DNA of 64,000 bases from Siderastrea radians (Eukaryota; Cnidaria; Anthozoa; Scleractinia; Rhizangiidae), in assembly GCA_964017195.1 (NCBI GenBank), contig OZ024897.1, positions 37,853,036 to 37,917,035 on the forward strand, given 5' to 3'. Of this stretch, positions 37,401 to 50,150 are shown in pieces (positions within the stretch are counted from its first letter, which is position 1; the number at the start of each line of letters is the position of its first letter). The notes below the pieces were generated by a model, which ran no database searches, had not been told where the DNA came from, and worked only from the letters and a program-made list of their open reading frames with translations. The translations under genes were made by a program, and so were the position numbers.

Positions 37401-38555
37401 ACGTCACCTCTACCATCCCGTACTGCCTTACCGCCATGCTGGGAAACTCCTTTTTCCCCTCTGTGCCGCCTGTGTGAAAGAAGAAATGGCAAATAGGCCT
37501 TTAGAGAGATCAGCCGAATGCATCCATACCGACGAGCAACGCCCCTGACCGGGACATGGTGCAGCCCAGAATTAGACAAAGCGGTGGACTTGGGATACGA
37601 AGTCCAGTACATCTACGAAGTCTGGCACTTCAACGAAACTTGTGAGGGATTGTTCCGCGACTACGTCAACACTTGGTTGAAAATCAAACAAGAAGCTAGT
37701 GGGTGGCCACCGGGGGTCGGGGACGACGAAACCAAACGCCAGCAGTACATCCGAGACTACTACGAGCATGAAGGCATCCAGCTGGAGTACGCCAACATTA
37801 AGAAGAATCCTGGGTTGCGAACCTTGGCGAAGATGATGTTGAATTCCATGTGGGGCAAGTTTGGACAACGTCTTAACAAGACCCAAGTCGAAACATTCCA
37901 TGATCCTCAAAGCTTCCATCATTTCCTAGACACGGATACCATGGATGTACGTCACGTCTCCGTCATCAATGACGACATGGTCGAAGTACATTACCAATAC
38001 CAAGACCAAGACATCCCGGTCTCACCCAACCTCAACATCTTTGTGGCGTGTTTCACAACCTGTTGGGCCCGGCTCCGACTGTATGCCGCATTGGAGCAAT
38101 TGCAGGAACGTGTCCTCTACTACGACACCGACTCTGTCATCTTCGTTGAAGACGAGGGTCAGTCCAACCCGGTCTTGGGGGATTACCTTGGGGAGTTCAC
38201 CAGTGAATTGGATGGTGACGACTACATTGTGGAATTTGTGTCGGGTGGTCCCAAGAATTATGGCTACCAAACCAAGAAAGGATACATCGAATGCAAAGTG
38301 AGGGGATTCCACCTCAACAGCGAAGGCAAGAGCCAGTTGAACTACAACGTCATGCGTCAAAACGTTCTGGACGAAATCCAAAAGCCACTCCAGAAACCGC
38401 GTCAAACCCAAGTCATCAAAACACATCACATTGTCCGGGATCCTCAAACCTATCAGCTCTACACCTTCCCCGATTACAAACGTTACCAGTTCGTGTACGA
38501 TAAGAGAGTGGTAGATCCAATCAGCTTCAACACTTATCCCTATGGATACCAATGA
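34428..38555 (+). pseudogene. protein-primed family B DNA polymerase (PolB), broken
   Basis: About 1,375 codons in four pieces. The N-terminal 530 residues have an acidic start and Cys/His zinc-binding pairs (CAHCWKPY, CGGCRQKDC, CPSCRKQ). Exonuclease motif I is FFDIEAM near 36050. Palm motif A DVTSLYPW (37268), motif B KMMLNSMWGKFG (37825) and motif C YYDTDSVIF (38120) are all preserved. Breaks: TGA at 36174, a frame change near 37105-37145 and another near 37535-37545. PolB uses a terminal protein to prime replication of the linear element. Confidence 0.9.
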
Positions 38556-38744
38556 GAGACGGGTGTCATCGGAAATCACGTGACTCCTTTCCTAAGAGTA
38601 TACCAAGTTATACTGGTGGTATTGCTTGCCTCTTCTCACTAGCATACCTGATTGGTCGAGAGCCGTGTCATGGCAACCAACCGCAGGGGATCTGTAACTG
38701 TTGCTTGCTTGCTTGGTTGCTTGGGAGTACCCCAATCCTTGGAC

Positions 38745-38843
38745 GCGTTGGCCAGGTTCCTCTAAGTAGATGACCGAGTCCATGTCATAATACAGGACAC
38801 GTTCCATTAATTCTTCCAAGGCTTCGTACAAAACGGTGAAAGG
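38745..38843 (-). pseudogene. fragment of a second PolB (motif C)
   Basis: A minus-strand frame reads LYEALEELMERVLYYDMDSV then IYLEEPGQ, matching the palm motif C region of PolB (compare LQERVLYYDTDSV in the main gene) but with different sequence. Only about 33 codons are recognisable. It is a remnant of another Polinton inserted or recombined into the right arm. Confidence 0.65.
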
Positions 38844-38844
38844 A

Positions 38845-39005
38845 ATACTCATCAAAAGGAACTCATTAATAGGAACACTCATATCAAAAAGGAACTAATA
38901 GGAATACTCATCATGGAATAGGAACATTCATATCATCAAAAGGAACTAATAGGAATACTCGTCATGGAATAGGAACATTCATATCATCAAAAGGAACTCA
39001 TATTG
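38845..39005. repeat. tandem AGGAACTAATAGGAATACTC repeats
   Basis: Units of about 58 bp built from GGAATACTCATCATGG and AGGAACATTCATATCATC are repeated two to three times with smaller partial units. Non-coding. Confidence 0.7.
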
Positions 39006-39052
39006 AATAAGGTTTGAATTTCTTCTCGTCTCCGTTGTCTTGCCCTCGACGG

Positions 39053-39226
39053 TCAGACCCCTAGATCGTGCCATGGATTATCGGAACTAGGACTTTGCAT
39101 TGGATAAATCGGAAGTAGGTCCCTAGATCGTGCTTCTGCTTCCTCTTGTGAAATGGAACTCTGATCATCCGCATGCCATGGATTATCATTATATGACTTG
39201 TTGAACTGTTCAAAAATGTCTGCCAT
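39053..39226 (-). CDS. 57-aa small acidic ORF near right TIR
   Basis: ATG 39226 to TGA 39053. It contains a doubled motif (DNPWHADD and DNPWHDLG) and an acidic Glu/Ser middle (SISQEEAEARSRDLL). Composition looks coding and it would be transcribed inward from the right TIR, as terminal Polinton genes can be. No family recognised. Confidence 0.4.
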   Translation of the reverse strand: MADIFEQFNKSYNDNPWHADDQSSISQEEAEARSRDLLPIYPMQSPSSDNPWHDLGV

Positions 39227-39268
39227 TAAAACACCCTTTTTTCCAACATAGCGTCTTTTCTTTGAGTC

Positions 39269-39519
39269 AAGGACCTCCCCCGATGCGAAAATTGGACTTT
39301 GGACTTTGAGCCCACGTTCCTCAGCGGTTTTTTCTCCATTCTGAGCCCACGATCTATTTTTTTACAACTGGTCAGCGGTTTCCCACCACAAAACACGTGA
39401 CCTTCACATTTCCAGCCACTTCCGGTTCCGGTGACGTCACTTCCGGTTCCGGTCATGTGACTTCCGGTTCCAGTCATGTGACTTCCGGTTGAGCCCACTA
39501 TCCCTTATGGTCAGTGGAG
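39269..39519 (-). repeat. right terminal inverted repeat of the Polinton
   Basis: 39269-39440 mirrors the left TIR. The outer part holds four tandem units of about 21 bp (ACTTCCGGTTCCGGTCATGTG). It ends near GTCAGTGGAG, which mirrors CTCCACTGAC at 15527. Confidence 0.85.
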
Positions 39520-39546
39520 GGTTACTAGGGGCAACCTAACAACCAA

Positions 39547-41290
39547 TCAGAAGCCAGAACAGGGGGTGTGTATGCAAATTAACGTGGGAAATTTTGCTAT
39601 CTGGGCCCCCTTTACTACTATCACTTTTTCGATTGCGCGTCTGTGTTCCCCAAATCTGTCGCTGAGTTGACGTTTAGTTTCTCCAATGTATTGTATCTTG
39701 CATCTGGAGCACTGTATCATATAGATGAGATTGGAAGATGAGCAAGAGATGTGATGTAGAATTTGCCTTTGTTCGTTAGTGGAGAAGAAGGTGTAAAACG
39801 TGGTTCCCTCTGTAATGAAAGGACATGTTTTGCACCTACTTCTGTCACAGCGGAAAGCTCCAGGTGTTTTGGGGGGTGGTCTGCTGTGTGTGGCTCTGAC
39901 TAGAATGTCACGTAGGTTGTTGCAACGGCGGTATGATATGAGAGGAGGAGAAGGGAATGCTGCTTTGCATCGCTGTGAAGAACGAAGAATGTTTAGGTTG
40001 TTGAAAATGATTTGACGTATGTTAGGAAGGGCTGGATTAAATGTTACTACAAACGGGATTCTGTTATTCTCTTGTTTCGTAGATGTTTCGAGGGCTTTGC
40101 TGCGTGGAATTTGACGCACATTCTCCATTTCTTCTTTAAGAAAACGGTGTTGATATCCTCTCTTGATTAAATGTGTTGTGAGTGCGTTGGAACGTGTGTT
40201 AAAGAACCTATCCGTTTAACAAATTCTTCTAAGTCGTAAGGCCATGCTGAACGGGATTGATTGTTTGGTGTGAGATGGGTGGCAGGATGATTTAAGGAGA
40301 TACTGATGTTTGTCTGTAGGCTTAACATAAAGGTCAGTTTCTAATCTGCCGTTGATGAGCAGTACGTTAACATCAAGGAACGGGATTTCGTTGTAGGAGA
40401 AGGAATTGGTAAATTTGATTGTAGGGTGTAGGTTGTTTAAGTATGTGATAAAATCGTTTAATTTTTCTTCGCCATGTGTCCAGAGGAGGAAGATGTCATC
40501 GATGTAACGCCACCAAATTAGGGGAGAATGTGAAGCAGCTGCTAGAGCGTCTTTTTCAAATTTTCCCATGAAAAGGTTGGCGTATGAGGGAGCCATTTTG
40601 GTCCCCATAGCTGTTCCGTTAATTTGTCTGTAATGCTGTCCATTAAAAGTGAAAGTGTTATTAGTAAGTATCATGCGAATGAGATCACAGAGTCTGGTCG
40701 TCTGGATAGTAGGATTGAGCCGTTGGTCCAGAAATTCGCTGCAGGCTTGGATTCCGTCATTATGAGGTATGTTTGTTTAGAGTGAAGATACATCAAGGGT
40801 AACGAGTAAAACACCATCAGGTAGTTGACCGATGCTGTTGAGTTTGTTGAGAAAATGGGTGGTATCTTTTATGTAAGAAGGAAGTTTGGTAACTAGTGGT
40901 TGAAGATGAAAATCGACAAATTGGGAAATACCTTCTGTGGGATGGCTATTGCTAGAGACTATAGGGCGACAAGGATGACCCTGTTTGTGTATTTTAGGAA
41001 TGGTGTAAAAGCGACCTGGTTTAGGAGAGTTTCCTTTGAGGTATTTCGCTGTCTCGTCATTAATCATTTTGTCAAATTGTAATCCGGAAATGTATCTTTT
41101 GACACATTCGTGAGTGAGCGGAGTAATGTCTTTGTCGATGTTTTCGTAGAATTCTGTGTCATTGAGTTGTCGGAGGCATTCATTTTCGTAGCAGTCCAAG
41201 TCCATGACAACCGTCCCCGAGCCTTTGTCTGCGGGTTTAATGATGATATCTTCTCGCCGGATGAGAAGCAAAGCTTGGCTGGTTAATAGA
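39547..41290 (-). pseudogene. Penelope-like element RT and GIY-YIG endonuclease with two stops
   Basis: One minus-strand frame runs through KPADKGSGTVVMD, FYTIPKIHKQGHPCRPIVS, LLVTLDVSSL, then a TAA (40777-40779), MGTKMAPSYANLFMGKFE, YIDDIFLLW (active site), NEIPFLDVN, a second TAA (40216-40218), and the endonuclease NLIYMIQCSRCKIQYIGET with CKTCPF upstream. All pieces share a frame, so only two nonsense changes interrupt it. The N-terminus joins a repeat also found near 46740. Its 3' side meets the Polinton right edge. Confidence 0.85.
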
Positions 41291-44200
41291 ACTTCGCATG
41301 AAAGTAACGACCATGATATGCTCACTGTTGTGACGTCATTGGTCACGTGACCAGAGCGCACAGAAAATTCAAATCACTTTAAAACTGCTTTAAGCTCAAT
41401 AAATTCGTAATTTCTCACAGTAATATTGCAGAACAATTTGCCAGTTATTCAAAAACGTCGATTATTATTTTTCCTTTTGAAAAAAGCACAATGAAAAATG
41501 AACCTTAAACTTTTGATAATCCCCTGTTTTGTGAGGTTTTAATATAAATGTAAAAACGAATCAGCGTATTTGGTTTCAAACTATGCTCTTTCTAACTACG
41601 TTAACAGTTTTTTTTTTAAATTCGTTTTCATATAGCTTAGGGATGTGAATTTGCCGGCACGCGGAGTACTGGGCACCAATGTCACGGATTGCTCAGGAAG
41701 ACTGGTGCACTTTTTAGGCGCGGCGGCATAGCTAGCTGAAAAATCGGGTGAAAAGGTTTTTTAGCTTTCTGTGGTCCATTTTTGCTAAAGAATTGTTAAT
41801 GGTTTTTCGGAAAGAGGACAGCACTTCATTTTTCGCTGCATTGCTCATGTCAGGTACGTGTAGTTATAGCTTTTTATTGTCTTCGGTAAACAGCTTTTAA
41901 AATATATTAGCAGGGCTTTACCGATCGATCTTTATAGTATAATGTTTCATATTTACCGTTAGTCCAGTGCTTAAATAATTTGCCATTTTCGTTCCGGTAG
42001 CAAAAAGCCGAAAGATAGACACTTAGGTTGGTAACTAAAGTTTATTAAGTTTCGTAAGTCTTTAAATAAACGTATTATGTAGTGATGTAGTTTTTGTACG
42101 CTCGTCTGTGAATCGTATGTTATTTGTTGGCCAAGTAAAAGTGTAGCATCGCATCCTTAATGTTTTCAGTAACCTTAATTACAGCGTTGCTGTTAAAATT
42201 AATGTTTCAAACAGCTATTGCTTAAAGCAAGAAGGTCAGGCTATTCTCCTAATGTTGTTACTGGCAGATAAGCTTAAATTCTTTTGTGTAGCATCATTTA
42301 AGCTTACGTGTTGTAAACATCTCATAACAACATAACATAACACATAACATACTTTATTTTATCTCCAACTCCATTTGTTTATTAGCTGGGCTTTTCTTCA
42401 CTGCTTGCAAATTATTTATATACATCTAATGACTCACGAATGTTTCTTAGATCAAGTAAGTTTCAAAGCTATACAAGTAGTTGGCATGATTTGATGACAA
42501 ACAACAAATTTAAATTTCGAATTAGGTATGATCACTTTTGGGAAAATAATATGTTTAAGATAATCGAGTTCAAAGCAGGTGGATGTAATTTTTTTGTACA
42601 TCTCATTCTCTACTTTTACTGATTAAGTTATTCCATAATTTGCAGGGTAAAAATTAATTTCAGTGCTTGAATCATTGAATTGCAACTCGGGCCAGTATCC
42701 TTGAATTCCAACCTCGTCCCCAGCGTCTTTTCACTTGCTCGCTTAGTATAGTGGACCAGGCCATTTAGATAAAGTGGCTTTCAAAATCCTCTAGTCTAAA
42801 TCAAAAAATTTAAAACCATATTTACTTGAATACACCCCTCCCAACCCGGGTGAGAAGTAAGTCTTTTACCCAGGGATTTCGCCAATAATCATGTGGAAAA
42901 AGTACCACATACTGTAGAACTCTAAGTAAGACTGGAGTCACATGTCAATAAAAACAAACCTCAACTTTTAGTGGCCCTGGTCAGTTTTAAATTGCTACTG
43001 GCAACCAGGAGACTGTCAATTTTTAGCCCTGAAGTTGTTGTTTTCACTGATCCTTTTTTATCTATACTAGGCATGTATATGTCAGCAGTGATCAGTGATG
43101 CAGCTTTTCTTACAGTGAAGGTATGCCAGGGAAGATATCAATCATATAATTGTCCCAGCTTACATACTATCTTACTGTTCAGTAAAATGAACTGGGTCAG
43201 ATGCAATGATCGGTTTAATTTGGGTTCGGTAGTTGAACACAATTAAACCAATAATATGCATACAGCAGTGTTTGATTCCAATTTCTGAACCCAGTCAAAC
43301 ATAATTAAGCACAGTTAAACAGTTTTAAAATCATTCAAATATACCAGATATTTAAACCATCTGCCTTTAAGTGTCTGAGAACAAGCACAAATTTCTGTGG
43401 TGTGGAATTTGAGCATGATCTGTTTTATATTGTCGTGTAAACACATAGAAGACTGGGTGGCTAAAACAGCCTTTTCGGAAAAAGAAAATTTGGAAATCCT
43501 AATACTCACAAAGGAAAATAAAAGTTGAACCAAGGATAAAATTAAATCACAACATTTACATGAGTGTTCCATCAAGACTTCCATTGGGGTAGGTGATGAA
43601 AACCTTATACCCACTTAAGTTACAAAATCCATTTTTCACAGTGATGTAAGATTTATTCTTGATGGTTAAAGGGTTAAAACTTAATGCAGAATGAATCAAA
43701 CAGTTATACCATGTATGGGTTTCCGTACCACAGTGATTATTGTGACCCAGTACCACTACTGGGGCAAGCTCACACAGGTATGACTTGTACAGTTATGAGA
43801 TTTTGTGCTGTAATCATGAAACAAATACAGAGAAACAAGAGGAAATCGGGAGGAACTTGTACCAGAATGAAAATCATGCTGGTATTATGTAAACACCCCC
43901 TTAGCCTAAAGTCAAGCAGCTCTTAAGAATGTTTCACAACATCCTCAGAGACCCAGGGGCAGTAATGCCCTGATTTCATGAGACCGGTGCAAACTCAGAC
44001 TGGTGTGATTTTGTTTACATGAGACCGGTCTGAAAGTCAGACTGGCATGCAGTGTTTACCTGAGACCAATCTAAACTCTGTTTGTGTTAATATGGTCCGC
44101 AACCATCCCATCCTTAAAAATCCAGTTTATCTATTATCCAACAGCTTGGAATGCTCCAACGCCACTTATTAAACGTGCATACCCAAAACAAATATCTCAG

Positions 44201-44304
44201 ACCAATTGGGACCCTGTTCATGCTTAAGTGGCTCCCCAGTCTGATTTCAAACCGTTCTGAGTCATTCATATTGGTTCAGCAGCAGTGATGAGTTAAACCA
44301 GCCT

Positions 44305-44590
44305 AAGGCCCTGTTTACATGAGTGACTTTATCCCCGGATGACTTTTATCCTATCCCGGGGTGACTTTCATTGCGGTGTCTGGTCATTTACTTGTAAATG
44401 TTTACATGATTTGGAGCTGAAATGTGTTCACCCCAGGATGATTTCATCCCGGTCTTCAGCACCAGGATGAAATCGTCCCGGGGTAAACACCATTTCAGCT
44501 CCAAACCATGTAAAAACTTACAGGTAAATGACCAGACACCGATATGAAAGTCATCTCGGGATGAAATCACTCATGTAAGCACAGCCTAAG
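44305..44590. repeat. foldback MITE (CCTGTTTACATGAGTGA arms)
   Basis: Arms 44305-44450 and 44452-44590 are inverted copies: GTTTACATGAGTGA at one end, TCACTCATGTAAGCAC at the other, and GATTTCATCCCGGTC/GATGAAATCGTCCCGG near the centre. It lies in copy A only and partly explains its extra length. A related TTTACATGAGACCGG repeat lies at 43970-44090. Confidence 0.75.
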
Positions 44591-45474
44591 ATGATAATTA
44601 TTTTATACTAGCTTCATGTTTCGTACATTTCGCGTAAACAGAGGTAAGCATTTGGAGTCGATCTGAAGTCGTACCGGCCCAAGTTGGTACCATTCTCATA
44701 GACTACGAGCAGTCTCTCATTTTTCTCTGGTGCGTGCACACTGACTGTCCTACTATTGGTAATTGCGATAATTAAAATCTACTTTGTTTTTCTTACAGGT
44801 TTTTATTCCATCAACCTGATGTCAGGAAAATATGGCAGCTTATTATAAGGGTTTGGTTAAGGAATTTATACTTTCAGCTATATTCCCAGACACACTTTAT
44901 CAATTCAAATAAAAAATTTGAAGAGCAGTTTTGAAATAAGGTTATATATTTTTTTGTCTTTTTCTGCTTAACATTTTGATGTCATTGATTAGTTTGACTG
45001 TCCCCTCAGTACTACTAAGTGGACGATGTATGAAAATGGAATGAATCCTGGAGTACACCCTGCCCCATATCTCTTTTTGGGGGAGTATCCCCCCCCCCCC
45101 AACTACTATCCCAGGAATGAAGAGTCAGACCTATTTGATTGAATTCTCTTTATGGGGAAAACTATATTGACTGACTGATTCACCACAGTCTGATCCCTTT
45201 TTGTCAGTTCATTGCCTGTTAGGTTTCAGACTATTCTGAAATGATTTAGGAAGAGGCTATTCCTTTTGTTTTTCTTTGGTACCAGATTATGGCAATCAGT
45301 AACAATGCTTATTGGTAACAAATTATCAAACCAAAAAGAACTAAAGTCTCGAGATCTACTGCCATCACGGTCTGGGGTAGTAAGAGAGTGAGTCATAATC
45401 TGTGCATCAAATAAAGTCACTTGTCATTACTGGACCATTTGTTATTCGCATTGGCAACACTGAAGTCACAGATT

Positions 45475-45605
45475 GATTGATTTATTGATTTATTGATTGA
45501 CTGATTAATTGATTGATTGATTGATTGAATGATTTATTTTTTAATTGGCTGATTGACTGATTTATCAGCCAGTTGGTTGAGTGGTTGATTGATTGACTGA
45601 TTGGT
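45475..45605. repeat. degenerate TTGA/ATTG tetranucleotide repeat
   Basis: Many GATTGATTGATT units; the homologous tract in copy B lies at 49392-49510. Confidence 0.8.
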
Positions 45606-46291
45606 ACTTAAAATAGTTGAATGAATTTATTCACCTGAATTACATGTTAGTAATTACATGCATAATGCTGCACTTCTTCGCATCTTCCTCTGGCAGTAAA
45701 ATAATACCCGGCATCAGTCGAAACATAAAATAATTTTCAAGCCCCAATGTCATGACATAATTGTAAGCAAATAATTTATTTGTAATTAGCAAGTAGTAGG
45801 TAAGAAGGCGTATTAGAGAGCAGGACTATTAGAGCTTTTACAGTAATTTAAATTATATTTCGTATTAACTCCAGTGAGGTACTCCTTCTGAGTAACTACC
45901 ACTATTGGACAGTCAAGAAAGAAAGCAATGCCCTGGGATGTTTTAGGGTTCACTACTTCCTACTATTAATTAAACATCCCGGGGAATTAATACAAGTAAA
46001 TAAGGTACATCATCATCATCATCATCATCATTCAACTATAGCGTCATTTTACCATATAAGGAGAAAAATATGAGTATAAGAGCGTCTTACAGTGTAGAAA
46101 ACGTATTGCACTATAGTATCCCGGTTTCAAATCACTTATTGAATAAAGCATTTAAATTGCTTAGATATTTAAGTTTATATTACCTACAACAGAGGCTTAT
46201 TTAAAATTTATGAAACACTGGTTCTAATTTGATGAGGGGTGTATTACTAATGATTAACTAATAATTATAATATTGTTTTCCGGTCTCACTT

Positions 46292-46292
<1 letters not shown>

Positions 46293-46347
<55 letters not shown>
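46293..46347. repeat. (TAA)n microsatellite
   Basis: About 18 TAA units. The copy B counterpart is at 50137-50208, longer and interrupted by other triplets. An (ATC)n run lies at 46010-46031. Confidence 0.85.
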
Positions 46348-46744
46348 TAAAAACAATATAATTATAATAAGAACCTTCCCAGCATGCTTTGCACCAGAAA
46401 AATTTTCAATGCTAAATAACTTAGTTAACTTGTGGTCGAAGAGGACGCTGTACCATCTGTTATTTACAATCGTGTGAAACTTACCCCTCATATCAATGTT
46501 AGGGTGATGGCGTCATTAGTCACGTAACTATGGCAAAAAAGATGTTTTAGCTCACTGCAAGAACGGGCCTCTACCAATTTAAAAGCAGATAACGTGCCCT
46601 GATGGTCATTGGAATGGGCAATTTGGAAATTGCCAGTTTACATCTGGCATTTGAAAGTTAAGGTGGCTCTGTACAGGAGTATTTCCCAGGGGACTGGTGA
46701 GGAGTCTGTAGCTATGGCAGTTTAAGGCAGAGAGAAGCAAACTT

Positions 46745-49700
46745 TGGCTGTTTAATAGAACTTCACATGAAAGTAAGGTCCATGATAACCTTATTGTTGT
46801 GACATCATCAGTCATGTGACCAGAGCGCACGGAATATTTCAAATCACTTTAAAACTGCATTGAGCTCAATATATCCGTAATTTCTCCCAGTCATATGGCA
46901 GAAAAAATTGCAAGTTATTCAAAAACAACCGTTAAAAGTTTTTCTTTTGATAAAAACGAAATAAAAAATGAACCTTAAACTTTTGATAATTCCCTGTTTT
47001 TGTGAGGTTTTAATATAAATGTAAAAACGAATCAGTATATTTGGTTTCAGACTATGCTCCTCCCAACTGCGTTAACAGTTTTTTTGAAAAAAATTCGTTT
47101 TCATATAGCTCAGGGATGTGATTCGCAGGCATGCGGAGTACTGGGCATCAATGCCACTTATTGTTCAGGGAGACTTGTGCTTAACTGGTGCACTTTTCAG
47201 GTATGGTCGCACAGCTCGCGGCAAAAGGTGGAAAATGGCGTGAAAAGGTGTTTCGCCAGCAATTTGCTAGCTTTATTTCGTCCATTTGTACCGAAGAATT
47301 GTTAATAGTTTCTCGGAAAGTGGACAACACTTGACTTTTCGCTGCATTGCTCAGAAATTTGGGTGAACTGTCAAGTCAAACAGGCTGCAAAGTCAGAATG
47401 TCAGGTACGGTGCTTTTAAATTCTGATTCATGACTTTTGTTGGGAAATACAGTGCACACTTAGTTGAGCTTATTATTTGTGTTCAGTAAACAGCTTTTTA
47501 GAGCTTTTCCGATCGATCATTACCTTGATGTTTCATATTTATAGTTAGTTCAGTGCCTAAATAATTGAAAGCTCATTCCGGTTGTAAACAGCCGAGAGAT
47601 GTAGTTTTTGTACACTCGACTGCGATTCAATCGTGTCATTTGTTGGGCAAGTTGAAGGGTGGAAAAGCATTCCTTTTTGTTTTCAGTAAGCTTTAATTAC
47701 AGCGTGGCTGTTAAAATTAATATTTCAAACAGTTCCTGCTTAAAGCAAGAAATTCAGGCTATTCCCCAAATGCTGAATTTGGCATATAAGCTTAAATTTA
47801 TTTGTGTAGCATCATTAACAGTGTTGCAAACATTTCCAACTCGATTATTGATTAGCTGGGCTTTTCTTGACTGCTGACAAAATGTTTTTATATGACTGAC
47901 GTGTTACGAATGTTTGTTTAATCAAGTAATGTTCAAAAGCTCTACAGAGTCTTGCCTTTTAAACAAGACTTTGAATGATAGTTTTGGCATGTTTTGATGA
48001 CAAACAACAAATTAAAATTTCAGTCTAATAAGGTAGGTCTTACAACTTTTATTTCAGCTTATATTTTGATGACGTTTGGGAAAATACACTTAAGATAATA
48101 GAGTTGAAAGAAGGTGGATTTAATTTTGTAGATATCTCATTCTCTACTTTTACTGATTAAGTTAAATCATTCCAAGCAGCACTCAATTCAGTCACGTATG
48201 GAAAAATGTCTGCAAGAGAAGAGTAGTAAATTGTGAGTGTATTTTAGTACGGAGAAACATTGAGCAGACAAAGCTAATAAGTTTCGAAATTACTAAGGTT
48301 GTCGTATCGAACACGTTGGTTGCAAATGCACTACAGTAAAGAAAACACTGCCAACGAAGCAAGGTACAGAGACAAGTTGAGGAGACACTGAGGCTAATAA
48401 AATACACAACTACTAACTTACGGAGAAGCGTTATTAGACAAAGCTAATTCCGTAAGAAGTTGTAACGTACGGAAGAACGCCGAAAGGAAAAACCTATTCG
48501 GTTGGACAATAAATTACGGAAGACAACTTATGTCGCACTAATGTACGGATAAACGTTGAGAATACAAGACTTAAAAGTAATACCGTGTGAATATACTAAC
48601 GTACGAATGCACTAACACACTGAAAACTTGGGAAGACCAGTATCGTGCGAACGTGATAACGGCGTATGGAGAAACGTTGAGAATCCAAGATGTGAAGACA
48701 AGACTAATATCATACGAACGACGTTACGCAGAGAGAAACGCTGCATGGGAAGAGAAACTATTATTGTGCGAACGTAGTAATGAATGGAAAAAAGTCGACA
48801 AGAGAAGACTAAAGAATTTCATATCAGGAACGCACTAATAGACCTTTCAAGGAAACGTCTGATGAAATATTCTGAAGACGGCTAATTTCATTGGAACGTA
48901 CTAATGACAGAGAAATTAAACGTTGCCAAGTGAGACAAGAATTAGTACGGAGAAACGTTGAGAGGACAAAACAAGCTGAACAAGTGCTAAGTATCATACG
49001 AACATTACTTATGATATTCTTTTACGGAATAATTAAGTTTTAGTTTCCGTTCACTCAATTTACTTTTGGGATCCAATCGTCAGAGGTAATAGTCAGTTTG
49101 GTTTCATCTGGTGCTTTACTGCTTTGAAATTATCACTAGCCAAAATGGCTAGTGAAAGCACAAAACCTACTAGCCAAAATGGAATTTTTACTAGTCTGTG
49201 ACTAGTTGGCTACCGTTAGTCTCGAGCCCTGTTATTGTTGACAGATTATCAAACCAAAAACAAATTGAAATCACAAGATCTACTGCCATCACGTTCTGGG
49301 GTAGTAACAGAATGAGTCATAATCTGTGCATCAAATAAAGTCACTAGTCATTACTGGACCATTTGCTATTTGGCGAAACTGTAGTCACAGATTAATTGAT
49401 TGATTGATTGGTTGATTGATTGATTGATTCACTGATTGATTTTGTAATTGGCTGATTTACTGATTTATCAACTGAGTAGTCGAGTGGTTGATTGATTGAC
49501 TGATTGGTACTTAAAATAGATGAATGAATTGATTCACCTGAAATTACATGTAAGAAATTACATGTATCATGCTGCAATGTTTGCATCTTCCTCTGGCAGT
49601 AAAATTATCCCCGGCATCAGTCAAAACATAAAATAATTTACAAGCTCTAATGTCATGACATAATTAGTAACAAATAATTTATATGTAATTAACAAGTTTC

Positions 49701-50150
49701 ATTTTAGTTCAGACCACTTGTACGAAAGAAGGCGTATTAGAGAGCAGTCCTGACTTATTAGAGCTTTTACAGTAATTATATTTCATATTTACTCCAAAAA
49801 GCGACTCCCTCTGAATCACTACCACTATTGGGCAGTCAGGAAATTTAATTAAACGTCCCGGGGAATTAATAGAAGTAAACAAGTTACACAATTATTTAAC
49901 TATAGCATCATTTTACCATAAAAGGAGAAAAATATGAGAGCATATTACACTGTAGTATCCTGGTTTCCAATCACTTATTGAATAAAGCATTTCTAAAAAA
50001 TGTGTAAAATGTTTAAGTTTACATTACCTACAACAGGGGCTTATTTAAAATTTATAAAAAAGGGTTCTAATTTGATTAGATGTGTATAACTAATAATTAA
50101 CTAATAATTATAATATTGTTTTCCGGTCTCACTTGTAATAATAATAATAA
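46745..50150. repeat. old segmental duplication, copy B
   Basis: Colinear with copy A. It differs by the presence of a degenerate tandem array at 48190-49010 where copy A has unrelated sequence. No supportable gene. Confidence 0.75.
48190..49010. repeat. degenerate 45-50 bp tandem array
   Basis: The words TACGGAGAAACGTTGAGA, GACAA..CTAATA and GTACGAACGTACTAA recur in the same order at least ten times with heavy divergence. The open frame at 48587-48838 is a by-product of the array. Not found in copy A. Confidence 0.65.

Larger units (their letters stand above)
15527..39519. mobile_element. Polinton/Maverick (adintovirus-like) element, about 24 kb
   Basis: The hallmark set is present: protein-primed PolB, retroviral-type integrase with chromodomain, hexon-like major capsid protein, adenain-like protease and A32/FtsK-type packaging ATPase, enclosed by inverted repeats (15534-15701 and 39269-39440). 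The length fits the 15-25 kb usual for the family. Outermost matching bases are CTCCACTGAC on both ends. I could not establish the 6-bp target duplication. Multiple frameshifts, two TGA stops, a nested transposon and a foldback insertion show this copy is not intact. Confidence 0.95.
41285..46330. repeat. old segmental duplication, copy A
   Basis: 41285-42640 and 45230-46330 match 46745-48150 and 49240-50150 in the same order and strand, for example ACCAGAGCGCAC with AAATCACTTTAAAACTGC, and GATCTACTGCCATCACG. Copy A carries about 1.5 kb more in its middle than B. Divergence with indels suggests an ancient event. No gene is visible in 41380-46330; short open frames lack domains. Confidence 0.75.

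Noticed and set aside
39226..39498. Minus-strand frame with GSHMTGTG repeats
   Set aside because: It is the tandem GGTTCCGGT sequence of the right TIR read as protein.
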